DNA of 64,000 nt, taken from the NCBI RefSeq assembly GCF_001652265.1, contig NZ_LWBS01000326.1, positions 1-64,000 of the forward strand. The letters run 5' to 3'. Under the pieces are notes generated by a model, which made no database searches, was not told the origin of the DNA, and saw only the letters and a list, made by a program, of their open reading frames with translations. The DNA is from Rhizobium leguminosarum. GTDB taxonomy: Bacteria > Pseudomonadota > Alphaproteobacteria > Rhizobiales > Rhizobiaceae. Below are positions 46,231 through 55,035 of this stretch, piece by piece. The translations under genes and the position numbers were made by a program. Every line of letters starts with the position of its first letter. The stretch's first letter is position 1.

Positions 46231-47529
46231 TCAGCGGCTTGCCTGCAGCGTCTTCGACGCCGGGACCGAAAGCGAGGCAGTGATGTCTTCCATCGGCGCG
46301 AGCTGTTCCAGTGGACCGATCGCCGAAAGCGTCGGCACCGTATCATAGAACAGCCGACCGGCGAGGTCGGTCAGCCGCTCGATGGTGATGCCTTCCAGCC
46401 GCTCCATCATCTCCGGATTGGAAATCGGCCGGCCGTAAAGCATCATCTGCCTGGCAATCTGGCCGGCGCGGGCAGCCGGGCTTTCCGCACCCATCAACAG
46501 CTGGGCGCGGATCTGGGCGCGGGCGCGCTCGATTTCCTTCTGGTGGATCGCATCGGCCGATTTGTGCAGCTCGTCGATGATGACGGGCACGAGCTCCGGC
46601 AGGTTTTCGCCGCCGGTCGCGGCATGAATGCCGAAGATGCCGGTGTCGGAAAAGCCCCAGTGGAAGGCATAGACCGAATAACAGAGGCCGCGGAACTCGC
46701 GCACCTCCTGGAAGAGCCTGGAGGACATGCCGCCGCCAAGGATATTGGCGAGGATCTGCGAACAGTAGAAATCGCGGGCGTGATAGGGCTTGCCTTCGAA
46801 GCCGAGCAGGATTTGCGCGTCCATCAGGTCGCGCGGTTCGCGCACGCTGCCGCCGATATAACGCGCCGGTTCCATGACCGGCGGGGCGGAAGGGGTCGTC
46901 GGCAGGCTGGCGAAGCGATCTTCGACCATGCGCAGGAATTCTTCATGTTCGACGGCGCCGGTGGCGACCACGAACATGCGGTCGGTCGTGTAGTTGCGGC
47001 CGAGATAGCCACGGATCTGATGCGGCGTGAAGGAGACGACGGTCTCCGGCGTGCCGAGGATCGCCCGGCCGAGCGTCTGGTCGCGATAGGCGGCCTCGGA
47101 GAACCGGTCGAACACCACGTCGTCGGGCGTGTCGTTGGCAGCGTTGATTTCCTGCAGGATCACCTGCTTCTCACGCTCCAGCTCTTCTTCCTCGAAGGCC
47201 GACTCCGTCAGGATGTCGGCGAGGATATCGACGGCGAGCGGCACGTAGTCCTTGAGCACACGGGCATAATAGGAGGTCGTCTCGGTCGAGGTTGCGGCAT
47301 TGACTTCGCCGCCGACATCCTCGATCTCCTCGGCAATCTGGCGGGCCGTGCGGCGCGCCGTGCCCTTGAAGGCCATGTGTTCGAGCAGATGAGCGATGCC
47401 GTGCTCGTTGTCCGTCTCGTTACGCGATCCCGATTTGATCCAGACTCCGAGCGCAACGCTTTCAAGATGCGGCATGGTCTCTGTGACTACTGTCAGCCCG
47501 GATTTCAGCCGGGTGCACTCAACTGTCAT
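46231..47529 (-). CDS. M16 family zinc peptidase (processing-peptidase type)
   Basis: 432-aa pitrilysin/mitochondrial processing peptidase-like protease. The inverted zinc motif is intact: HLLEHMAFKGT (HxxEH) at about residue 58, with the third-ligand Glu in the ILTESAFEEEELEREKQVIL region. The C-terminal half carries the R/Y-type segment EVREFRGLCYSVYAFHWGFS. In rhizobia this gene usually follows thrC, as here with 3 bases between them. The physiological substrate is unknown. Confidence 0.93.
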   Translation of the reverse strand: MTVECTRLKSGLTVVTETMPHLESVALGVWIKSGSRNETDNEHGIAHLLEHMAFKGTARRTARQIAEEIEDVGGEVNAATSTETTSYYARVLKDYVPLAVDILADILTESAFEEEELEREKQVILQEINAANDTPDDVVFDRFSEAAYRDQTLGRAILGTPETVVSFTPHQIRGYLGRNYTTDRMFVVATGAVEHEEFLRMVEDRFASLPTTPSAPPVMEPARYIGGSVREPRDLMDAQILLGFEGKPYHARDFYCSQILANILGGGMSSRLFQEVREFRGLCYSVYAFHWGFSDTGIFGIHAATGGENLPELVPVIIDELHKSADAIHQKEIERARAQIRAQLLMGAESPAARAGQIARQMMLYGRPISNPEMMERLEGITIERLTDLAGRLFYDTVPTLSAIGPLEQLAPMEDITASLSVPASKTLQASR

Positions 47530-47532
47530 TGG

Positions 47533-48957
47533 CTATCTTTCTGCGCCTGCTGTCGTCTCGCCGCGGGCATGCTGGCCGATAAAAGTCTCAACGGCTTTCA
47601 GCTCCGGTTTGATGATCTGGAAACGCTCCTCCCTGTGCATCAGATCAGCAAGCCACGTCGGAAGCGCCGGGTCAATACCGCAGGCGGATTTTACGGCGGC
47701 GGGGAATTTCGCCGGATGCGCGGTCGAAAGCGTCACCATCGGCGTATTCGGCTTTTCTTTCTTGGCGGCGACGAAGACGCCGATCGCCGAGTGCGGATCC
47801 AGCAGATAGCCGGTCTCGGCATGGGTCTTGCGGATCGTCTCGGCCACTTGGCTCTCGTTGGCGCGCCCGGCGCGGAAGTCGCGGCGGATCGCCTTCAGCG
47901 CTTGCTCGCCGATCTCGAAGCCATTGGATTGCTTGAGGCTTTCCATCGCCGCGCGCACCTTCGAGGCGTCGCGGTCATAGGCTTCGAACAGCAGCCGTTC
48001 GAAGTTCGAGGAGATCTGGATGTCCATCGACGGCGAACTCGTCGCCTTGACCGCCTTCATGTCGTAGCGCCCGGTTTTCAGCATCCGCGTCAGGATGTCG
48101 TTTTCGTTGGTGGCGATCACCAGCCGGTCGATCGGCAGGCCCATGCGCTTGGCGCAGTAGCCGGCGAAGATATCGCCGAAATTGCCGGTGGGCACCGTGA
48201 ACGAGATCTTCCGGTCGGGGCCGCCGAGCGCCACGGCCGCCGTGAAATAATAGACGATCTGGGCCATGATGCGCGCCCAGTTGATCGAGTTGACGCCGGA
48301 AAGTCGGACCTTGTCGCGGAAGGCCACGTCGTTGAACATCGCCTTCACCAGGTTCTGGCAATCGTCGAAATTGCCCTCGACGGCAAGCGCATGCACGTTT
48401 GGTGACGACGAGGTCGTCATCTGCCGCTGCTGCACCGGCGAGACCTTGCCGTGCGGGAAGAGGATGAAGATGTCGGTGCGCTCGCGCCCCGCAAAGGCGT
48501 CGATCGCAGCTCCCCCAGTATCTCCCGAGGTGGCGCCGACGATCGTCGCCCGCTCGCCGCGCTTCTCGAGCGCATAGTCCATCAGCCGGGCGAGCAATTG
48601 CATCGCCACGTCCTTGAAGGCGAGTGTCGTGCCGTGGAAGAGCTCCATGACGAAGCTGTTCGGCCCGGTCTGGACGAGCGGCGCGATCGCCGGATGGCGG
48701 AAGGTGCCGTAGGCCTCGTCGATCATCGCCCGGAAGGTGTCGTCGGGGATCTCGCCATTGGTGAAGGGCGACAGGATGGTGAAGGCGATCTCCTGATAGG
48801 TCTTGCCGCGCAGCGCGCGGATCTCCTTCTTCGAAAAGCTCGGCCATTTGCGCGGAACGTAGAGCCCGCCATCGCGCGCCAGCCCCGTCAGCAGGGCGTC
48901 GCAAAAGCCGAGGGAAGGGGCCTCGCCGCGGGTCGAGATATAGTCCACGTTCGTCAT
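47533..48957 (-). CDS. thrC: Threonine synthase
   Basis: 474-aa PLP enzyme that converts O-phosphohomoserine to threonine and phosphate. It begins MTNVDYISTRGEAPSLGFCD. The PLP lysine lies in FHGTTLAFKDVAMQLLARLM and the phosphate-binding loop in TIVGATSGDTGGAAIDAFAG; FTVPTGNFGDIFAGYCAKRMG is also typical. The start at 48957 is set by the family N-terminus; the longer frame upstream is not homologous. thrB, the preceding pathway step, lies 30 kb away. Heads the thrC-M16-GNAT-GGDEF/EAL cluster. Confidence 0.95.
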   Translation of the reverse strand: MTNVDYISTRGEAPSLGFCDALLTGLARDGGLYVPRKWPSFSKKEIRALRGKTYQEIAFTILSPFTNGEIPDDTFRAMIDEAYGTFRHPAIAPLVQTGPNSFVMELFHGTTLAFKDVAMQLLARLMDYALEKRGERATIVGATSGDTGGAAIDAFAGRERTDIFILFPHGKVSPVQQRQMTTSSSPNVHALAVEGNFDDCQNLVKAMFNDVAFRDKVRLSGVNSINWARIMAQIVYYFTAAVALGGPDRKISFTVPTGNFGDIFAGYCAKRMGLPIDRLVIATNENDILTRMLKTGRYDMKAVKATSSPSMDIQISSNFERLLFEAYDRDASKVRAAMESLKQSNGFEIGEQALKAIRRDFRAGRANESQVAETIRKTHAETGYLLDPHSAIGVFVAAKKEKPNTPMVTLSTAHPAKFPAAVKSACGIDPALPTWLADLMHREERFQIIKPELKAVETFIGQHARGETTAGAER

Positions 48958-49220
48958 CCTTGATCTATCGCTGAAGGAAATCCGGCTCACCGCAGCCGTG
49001 GCTCGGTCCGCTGGAAATCGAAAAGGCGCCGCCCTGCAGGCATGGCATCGCGGGCATGCTGTTGACGTTGCCCGCATCCGGCGGCGAAAAGTGCATCAAA
49101 ACGGCGCTTACCCAATCGATTTTTGTTTACGCCGCTGATATAGACCATCGCAAACCGTCATGAAAGGCCCCGCGAAAAAGACATGGGGCCTCCAAGAAAC
49201 GCTTGCACAAGGGATGGAAT

Positions 49221-49868
49221 ATGGTGCTCGGCAAGGTCTCGCGTCTCATCGTCTCCGCATCTTTTCTTGCCTTGCTCACTGGTTGCAACTCGCTCGGCAT
49301 AGGTGGCGACAGCAAGTCGTCGGCGCCGGCGACGCAGTCGAACGGCACCGCCCAGATCATGCCGCTGGCGCCGGCCAACCCGTCCTCGACCAATCCCTCG
49401 ATCGGCACCGCGACGACGGCGCAGGGCACGGTCGCTCCAGTCGTCCAGGGCGCCTGCCCGCAGATCTTCATGCGTGACCAGGATGCGATCTTCCGCACCT
49501 ATGCCAAGGGCAAGAAGGACGATCCGCAGCAGATCGTCTTCCAGGCCTCCTTCGGCGATTACACCCGCCAGTGCACGCTGAACGACACGAACCTGACGAT
49601 GACGGTCGTTGCCCAGCTGCGCCTCATCACCGGCCCGGCCGGCACGCCGGGCCCCGTGACGCTGCCGATCCGCATCTCCGTCCTCGACGGCGAGACCGTG
49701 CTCTATTCCGAGGTCACCAAATTCCCGACTGAAATCCCGCCGGGTGCGCCGGGCACGCAGGTGATCTTCCGCAAGGACGGCATCAAGATGCCGGTCGGCT
49801 CCGGCGCCCTGGTGCGCATCAATATCGGCTTCGACACCCAGCCGGCGAAGACCAAGAAGAGCAGCTAA
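49221..49868 (+). CDS. Predicted lipoprotein of unknown function
   Basis: 215-aa protein with a lipoprotein signal: LGKVSRLIVSASFLALLTGCNSLG, lipobox LLTGC. A Ser/Thr/Ala-rich linker follows (to about residue 75), then a beta-rich domain starting VVQGACPQIFMRDQDAIFRTY with a second Cys in YTRQCTLND. The ATG at 49221 has aagggatgg upstream; an in-frame TTG (49203) is less likely. It resembles conserved rhizobial hypothetical proteins; no function can be assigned. Diverges from thrC across 263 bases. Confidence 0.8.
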   Translation: MVLGKVSRLIVSASFLALLTGCNSLGIGGDSKSSAPATQSNGTAQIMPLAPANPSSTNPSIGTATTAQGTVAPVVQGACPQIFMRDQDAIFRTYAKGKKDDPQQIVFQASFGDYTRQCTLNDTNLTMTVVAQLRLITGPAGTPGPVTLPIRISVLDGETVLYSEVTKFPTEIPPGAPGTQVIFRKDGIKMPVGSGALVRINIGFDTQPAKTKKSS

Positions 49869-49916
49869 AGCTATTTTCAGGAAAAGTGGGAAGCGGTTTT
49901 CGGACGATATCCTGGT

Positions 49917-50348
49917 CTAGGGCTCGATCCGCTCCGGGGGATCGGTGAACGGATTGAGCAGCCGCGTACCGCGGCCCTCGAAATCTTTGATGTTACGCGT
50001 GACAAGCACGAGGCGGTGAACGCGCGCGGTCGCCGCAAGCGCCAGGTCCCAGCGGTCCTTGTTCTTGGCTCCGAGCAGGCGTGTCCATTCTTCCACAACC
50101 GTGGCATCCACCGGCAAAATCCGATCTGCAAACGCCTTCTCCAGGTTGGCAATTCCTCGAATGATAGCAGCGGCGCGTTCCGGGTCGCGCCGCTTGAGCA
50201 TTTCAGCACCTCGGCGCTTCTCGAATAGCGTCGCTACGCTGAGGCGCAGTTCCGCGTCATCGACGCCGGCGATCCACTTGCGGACGTTGGCGTTCCCTCG
50301 CGGGCTGAACTCACGCAAGACATTCTCGTCCAGCAAGTAGCCGGTCAC
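49917..50348 (-). CDS. vapC: PIN domain toxin (VapC-like)
   Basis: 143-aa PIN-domain ribonuclease toxin. The acidic active-site residues are present: GYLLDENVLREF (Asp 7), SVATLFEKRRGAEML (Glu near 43), and DRWDLALAATARVHRLVLVTRNIKDFEG with the C-terminal Asp and Asn. It overlaps the antitoxin gene by four bases (ATGA), the usual antitoxin-first order. Target RNA cannot be predicted. Confidence 0.88.
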   Translation of the reverse strand: MTGYLLDENVLREFSPRGNANVRKWIAGVDDAELRLSVATLFEKRRGAEMLKRRDPERAAAIIRGIANLEKAFADRILPVDATVVEEWTRLLGAKNKDRWDLALAATARVHRLVLVTRNIKDFEGRGTRLLNPFTDPPERIEP

Positions 50349-50980
50349 GGAATTATTCGCGGGCCTGCAACATCCGCTGCTTCGTCGACTTCATCGAAGG
50401 CCCCAAGTTCGGCGAGGTCGGCGAGCGATCGCTTGAGACTGCGGGATGGATAGGGTCGCCCCCGCTTCGGATATGCTTTCGCGTATTCGATGGCGGCCTC
50501 GACCTGCTCGTGGCTGAGAGAAGGAAAATCCTCGACGATCTCCGCGACTGTCTGTCCTCGGGCAAGTGCTGCCACCATATGGACCGGAACGCGGGTAGCC
50601 TTTATCAGCGGTTCTCCACGCTCTACGTCTACCCACTCTCGCAAAGCTTCCAGGCGCTGAAGTCGAGTTTCGAGATCTGCATCTATCTTCCCCAGGTCGA
50701 GCTCGATTTCCCCGAGACTGACACGATGAGCGTCGAAAGAGAGTTGACGGATCGCATCGTATAGTCTGCGACGGCCGGCAGGAGTCAGGTCCTTATCGAG
50801 GCCGTCGGCGACGAGCAAAAAACGCATTTCTGCGGGGCCCAAAAGCCGCTGAACAGCGCTACCGACCTTGCGCTGGCGCGCGCGGATAACACCTGTATCG
50901 ACAGCCTTGTTGAGAGCGGTCGCGGACCGGTTCAGGACGTAACCGGCCTCAGTCAAAGTGAGAGCGTGGGTAGCAGGCAT
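50345..50980 (-). CDS. VapB45-like antitoxin with DUF433 domain
   Basis: 211-aa antitoxin partner of the PIN toxin. The N-terminal part is an HTH-like segment (ALTLTEAGYVLNRSATALNK) fit for DNA binding. The C-terminal part is a DUF433 domain (PLIKATRVPVHMVAALARGQ, then TVAEIVEDFPSLSHEQVEAAIEYA). This domain order matches VapB45 (Rv2018-type) antitoxins. The ATG at 50980 is preferred because caaggaa lies 7-13 bases upstream; ATG 50986 abuts that site. A candidate autoregulatory operator overlaps this region. Confidence 0.82.
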   Translation of the reverse strand: MPATHALTLTEAGYVLNRSATALNKAVDTGVIRARQRKVGSAVQRLLGPAEMRFLLVADGLDKDLTPAGRRRLYDAIRQLSFDAHRVSLGEIELDLGKIDADLETRLQRLEALREWVDVERGEPLIKATRVPVHMVAALARGQTVAEIVEDFPSLSHEQVEAAIEYAKAYPKRGRPYPSRSLKRSLADLAELGAFDEVDEAADVAGPRIIP

Positions 50981-50985
50981 AAGCA

Positions 50986-51040
50986 TTTCCTTGCTAATTG
51001 ATCTCCAACATAGGGATGATTTAAGCGCCTAGCAAGGAAA
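50986..51040. promoter_or_regulatory. 11-bp inverted repeat overlapping the antitoxin ribosome site
   Basis: tttccttgcta (50986-50996) and its exact reverse complement tagcaaggaaa (51030-51040), 33 bases apart. The proximal arm includes the Shine-Dalgarno sequence of the antitoxin gene. The spacing is about three helical turns from arm to arm centre, plausible for a dimer-of-dimers repressor. Confidence 0.65.
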
Positions 51041-51226
51041 GATCGGACGACAGCTTCATTGCCGTCCTCAATTCCGCGCCGATTGGCGCAGAGGTGCGAA
51101 ACCCACTTCTCAGCTTCGGTTTATTCAGGTTCTAGAACACCGATGTCAGCGGGGCTTGAAGCTGCCGCTGTCCCGATCAGAATCGTCGGCATAGTCACCG
51201 ATCGCGGCCTCAGAACCTAAAGCGTC
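51041..51226. other. Intergenic, no gene recognised
   Basis: The stretch between the toxin-antitoxin promoter region and the HAD phosphatase stop. No terminator with a T-run is evident. Confidence 0.45.
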
Positions 51227-51925
51227 TCAGAGAACGTTGTCCCAGGCCGCCAATGCGGCGACGACGCCAGGCAGGTCGTTCATGCGGGAGATTGCGGTTT
51301 CGGCGCCGGCATCCGTCAATTTGTCGGCATGGGCGGGATAGCTGTGCGAGGCGCCGGTAAAGCCGATGACGCGCATGCCGGCGGCGCGCGCCGCATGCAC
51401 GCCGTGGACGGAATCCTCGACCACCACAACCCGGTCGGGCGCCACACCCATCTGGCTTGCGCCGTGCAGGAAGATGTCGGGCTTCGGCTTGACGCGGTCG
51501 GGGCCAAGATCCTTGGCGGAAAAGATGTTCGGAGCAAACAGCGGCTTGAGGCCCACCTTGGTGAGCATCATGTCAAGCCGCTTGGTGCTCGAATTCGAGC
51601 AGATGCAGCGCTTGATCGGCAGCCTGGAGATGGCGAATTCGACACCTGGAATGGCCTGGACGTCCTGCGCCAGTCTGAGGTCGAGCATATGCTCCGACTT
51701 TTCGAGCAGGGAGGCCGAAAACGGGATGCTTGCCTCGCGCTCGATCTGCAGCAGGATGTTGCGCCACGTCATGCCGGCGAAGCGCTCGCCCATTTCCTCG
51801 GCACCGATCGGATACCCGGCCTCTGTCAGAAGCGCGGATTCGACTTCCGCCGCGATGATTTCCGAATCGACGAGAACGCCGTCGCAATCGAAGATGATGA
51901 GGTCGAAGCCGTCCATAATGTTCAC
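51227..51925 (-). CDS. HAD superfamily phosphatase, beta-phosphoglucomutase-like subgroup
   Basis: 232-aa HAD-IA hydrolase. Motif I is FDLIIFDCDGVLVDSEIIAA (DxDGVLxDSE), motif II ICSNSSTKRLDM, motif III lysine KPKPDIFLHGASQMG, and motif IV VVVVEDSVHGVHAARAAGM. The cap region and VEDS pattern fit phosphoglycolate phosphatase or beta-phosphoglucomutase-like enzymes. The specific sugar phosphate is not determined. ATG 51925 or 51916 may be used. Confidence 0.9.
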   Translation of the reverse strand: MNIMDGFDLIIFDCDGVLVDSEIIAAEVESALLTEAGYPIGAEEMGERFAGMTWRNILLQIEREASIPFSASLLEKSEHMLDLRLAQDVQAIPGVEFAISRLPIKRCICSNSSTKRLDMMLTKVGLKPLFAPNIFSAKDLGPDRVKPKPDIFLHGASQMGVAPDRVVVVEDSVHGVHAARAAGMRVIGFTGASHSYPAHADKLTDAGAETAISRMNDLPGVVAALAAWDNVL

Positions 51926-52104
51926 GCCTTGCTGAAAGTCTGGGCCGTGTCTGGGAATGCTGCGGCTTTACACGATGCCCGGCCAAAGCTCAACCTGATC
52001 TCAAGCATGGCTGCGATGCGGCAGCCGCCCGGCTCGGTGGCGGTTGCCGGATCGGTCGTGTCGGATTGACTTGGGACCGAACAATGGCGAGCAGATAGCA
52101 GCCG

Positions 52105-53937
52105 TCAGGCCGCCAGCTGCCCACCCCGACGTCCAGCTGCAGATTGCGTCGGCGCAGTCGCCCGAAGCTTGAACCGGGAAACGAGTTCGCGCAGCGTGGC
52201 AGCTTCCTGGGCAAGCTGGCCGGATGCCGCGGTGGATTGCTCCACCATCGCCGCGTTCTGCTGGGTCACCTGGTCCATGGAATTGACGGCGGTATTGACT
52301 TCGGCAAGGCCGGTCGACTGCTCTCTGGCCGATACGGCGATTGCATCCATGTGCTGATTGATGCGGGCAATCTGTTCGCTGATCGCCTTCAGTACCTGGC
52401 TGGTGTCGAGAACCAGTTTGACGCCGCTTTCCACTTCCACCGAGGATTTCTGGATGTGGCCTTTGATTTCCTTTGCCGCCTGGGCCGATCGCTGGGCGAG
52501 CTCGCGAACTTCCTGGGCCACCACCGCAAAGCCCTTGCCGGCGTCTCCGGCGCGTGCAGCTTCGACGCCGGCGTTCAGCGCCAGCAGATTGGTCTGGAAA
52601 GCGATCTCGTCGATCACGCCGATAATGCTGGAGATCTGCTGGGACGAGGTCTCGATGCGGCGCATGGCCTCTTCGGCATGCGACACGACCTCCGAAGACT
52701 TGACGGCATTGCGGTTTGCATCGGTCGCTTCAGTGCGTGCCTCGTCGGTGCGCTTACTCGAGTTCGAGACATTGGCGGTGATCTGGTCGAGCGCTGCGGC
52801 GGTTTCTTCGAGCGAGGCTGCCTGCTGTTCGGTTCGTTTTGACAGATCGCCGGCCCCGGACGCGATTTCCCTGGTGCCTTCGTCGATCGCGGCAATGGCG
52901 GTCGCAATCGCGCCGAGCGTCTGATCGAGCTGCCGGATCGACATGTTGAAATCATGGCGGAGGTTTTCAAAGTCCGGAGCGAAGGGCTCGTCGATCTGGA
53001 AGGCGAGATCGCCGGATGCAAGTCTCTTCAGGCCTGCGGCGAGGCCTGATGTCGCCGCCCGCAGCCGAACGGCTGCATCTTCGTCAGCCTGCTTTCGGGC
53101 CGTGATCCGCTCGGCTTCGCCCTGCAATCGGGCTGCCTCGGCGTCCTGCTCGAATTGCTTGTTGGCAATCGCCGCCTGGCGGAAGACTTCGACGGCCGAT
53201 GCCATCGTTCCGATTTCATCGGTGCGGCCGATCCCGGCGCAGGCAATGGCTGTGTCACCGCAGGCGAGCCTTTGCATATCGTTGGAAAGGGCGAGGATCG
53301 GCTTGGTGACGGTCTTGCGGGTCAGGAAATAAAGGCCAAAGGCGAAGAGCGCGGCCAAGCCCAGAAGTGCTTTCAGAACGATGTCGACCGAAGCTTTTAT
53401 CTCGGAGCTGTGCTTGGAAATATCGTCCGACGCCGCCGTGATCTGGTCCCCGGCCTGTTCCATGGCCGTTTCCAGCGTCGAGAACTGCGCCATGAAATCC
53501 GGCAATGCATTCAACGCCGCGGTGGGATCCTTGCTGGAAAGATCGACCATCGCAGTGGCGCTTTCCATATAGGCAAGGAGGGGACGTTCGACGCCGGTAA
53601 GGATCGTTTTGGTCTTTTCGTCAGAGGCAAGCGCCTTGTTGGCGTCGATCATCTCGCGGAACGACGCCTCGTGTTCCGCCAGATCCGCCTTCACCGCGTC
53701 GGCGCCGATGCCTGCTGCCGGGTTGGACGCCAGCATCGATGCGAGCACGTCGGCGCGCAACGCGTCGTGCATCATGTCGGCCTGCATGTGGTTGCGCAGA
53801 ATTTGCGCTGACTGGCTGACATCGGCGCTGTTTGCGGTAAGAATGGAGGCCGACCAGATACCGACCCCCGTGGCGCCGCCCGCCAACCCGAAAATCGCGA
53901 TGCTCGCAATGATGATCTTATGCTGGATCGACGCCAT
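52105..53937 (-). CDS. Methyl-accepting chemotaxis protein
   Basis: 610-aa chemoreceptor. Transmembrane helices span about 8-30 and 186-207, flanking a helical periplasmic sensor of about 150 residues. A HAMP domain follows (LTRKTVTKPILALSNDMQRL), then a second HAMP-like segment (LKRLASGDLAFQIDEPFAPD) and a signalling coiled coil. The hairpin tip IDEIAFQTNLLALNAGVEAA and AGKGFAVVAQEVRELAQRSA is fully conserved. It lacks the CheR-binding C-terminal pentapeptide, ending GRRGGQLAA. Ligand unknown. Confidence 0.93.
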   Translation of the reverse strand: MASIQHKIIIASIAIFGLAGGATGVGIWSASILTANSADVSQSAQILRNHMQADMMHDALRADVLASMLASNPAAGIGADAVKADLAEHEASFREMIDANKALASDEKTKTILTGVERPLLAYMESATAMVDLSSKDPTAALNALPDFMAQFSTLETAMEQAGDQITAASDDISKHSSEIKASVDIVLKALLGLAALFAFGLYFLTRKTVTKPILALSNDMQRLACGDTAIACAGIGRTDEIGTMASAVEVFRQAAIANKQFEQDAEAARLQGEAERITARKQADEDAAVRLRAATSGLAAGLKRLASGDLAFQIDEPFAPDFENLRHDFNMSIRQLDQTLGAIATAIAAIDEGTREIASGAGDLSKRTEQQAASLEETAAALDQITANVSNSSKRTDEARTEATDANRNAVKSSEVVSHAEEAMRRIETSSQQISSIIGVIDEIAFQTNLLALNAGVEAARAGDAGKGFAVVAQEVRELAQRSAQAAKEIKGHIQKSSVEVESGVKLVLDTSQVLKAISEQIARINQHMDAIAVSAREQSTGLAEVNTAVNSMDQVTQQNAAMVEQSTAASGQLAQEAATLRELVSRFKLRATAPTQSAAGRRGGQLAA

Positions 53938-54199
53938 GACAGGGCTCTCTCGTTAATTTAGAACGTGAGAGTAGCCGAACATGCTTAATTATTTTCTCAT
54001 CACTACGTCGCTTAGCGGCGCAAAAACAACAGGTTGTGGTTGATATTTCATTCTCGACAAATGGTTGAGCTCCTTGTGCGTCGAACGGAAGCGCGCTGCC
54101 GATAGAACGACGGACCTGAGCGAGTGCCGGCGGATCGTCGAGGCTCATTGCTGCTTCCCCGGCTGGGGCGTACGATGCATGTGCAATGGGAGAGGGACC

Positions 54200-54409
54200 A
54201 TGAGGCTTTCAGCTTTCGTCCGACCGGCGGCAGCCGTAGCGCTGCTGTTTGCCTTCACATCCACCGACGTCATCGCCAAGGGCAAGCACCGAAGCTGTGC
54301 GCAGCTGCAGGCGATGATGGATCATGGGCTGACCGGCGGAAAGCATGCCGGGGATGGGCCTGACAAGAGAGCCAAGATCGAAAAGAAGATGAGGAAGAAG
54401 GGCTGCTAA
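54200..54409 (+). CDS. Small secreted basic protein
   Basis: 69-aa protein. Signal peptide: MRLSAFVRPAAAVALLFAFT, cleavage near DVIAKGK. The mature part is short, basic and has two cysteines (HRSCAQLQAMMDHG and the C-terminal KKGC), which may pair. The ATG at 54200 follows gagagggacc. The family is not recognised, although similar short proteins occur in rhizobia. The longer frame starting upstream has no support. Confidence 0.65.
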   Translation: MRLSAFVRPAAAVALLFAFTSTDVIAKGKHRSCAQLQAMMDHGLTGGKHAGDGPDKRAKIEKKMRKKGC

Positions 54410-54417
54410 GCGCTGGG

Positions 54418-54563
54418 TGGCGACGGGTGCGCAGCTACGCGAAATCAAGGAGGATGAAAGCATCCTCGGTGAAGCCGAGAGCAATCACGCGGCGCTGGTG
54501 CTCACGCTGGCGGCGCTGCGGGCGCATGTGCGGCAGGAAGATGAAAAGAGGAAAGGTGCGTGA
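54418..54563 (+). pseudogene. Possible 48-codon gene fragment
   Basis: From a GTG the frame reads VATGAQLREIKEDESILGEA, then ESNHAALVLTLAALRAHVRQ and a charged tail to TGA. The composition is like a helical protein end. No start with a ribosome site and no family match are seen, so it may be a remnant or non-coding. Confidence 0.25.
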
Positions 54564-54693
54564 GGGCTCGGGGAGGTCGAGCGGCGCGCTTGAGAGCGTA
54601 ATGAGACGGCAAGATCCCGCGCATTTTCATCGGAACAAATCGAAGGAATCCCGATTCGCCCACCATCCCTGGTGAAGCAAAAAGGAGATTCCA

Positions 54694-55035
54694 ATGCTTC
54701 TGAGACTGCTCGCAGTAACAGCGCTTTCACTTGGCCTGACAACGGCCGCCATCGCATAATCCGGCGGCAGCGGTGGTTCCGGATCTGGTTCCGGCAGCAG
54801 CAGCGGTGCGTCCGGCTCCGGTAGTGGCAGCGGTTCGGATTCCGGTTCCGGCGGCACGGGTTCCGGCAATTCGGGCGCGAATTCGACAGACGGCGGCGGC
54901 GCAGGAGGGATAAACGGTGCGAACAATTCCGGTGGCGACCCGGATGACTGCCGACGCCAGCAAGCAGGCCAACCCGGCAATTCGGCCCCCTCCGGCACGA
55001 CGACAAACAAGCCGGATTCTGCGACTGCCTGCTAG
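54694..55035 (+). pseudogene. Gly/Ser-rich secreted protein gene with in-frame stop at the signal-peptide junction
   Basis: A strong ribosome site (aaaggag) precedes ATG 54694. The first 21 codons encode a clean Sec signal peptide, MLLRLLAVTALSLGLTTAAI plus A. Codon 22 is TAA (54757-54759), exactly where cleavage after AIA is expected. The same frame then runs open for 91 codons to TAG 55033. It encodes a Gly/Ser repeat (SGGSGGSGSGSGSSSGASGS and more) and a tail with two cysteines (DDCRRQQAGQ and ATAC). A CAA-to-TAA change in codon 22 is the simplest explanation; sequencing error or readthrough are alternatives. Confidence 0.8.

Noticed and set aside
46195..48405. 736-codon open frame antisense to the M16 protease and thrC genes
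   Set aside because: It spans two well-supported genes and the boundary between them. It is a product of codon bias in GC-rich DNA, not a protein.
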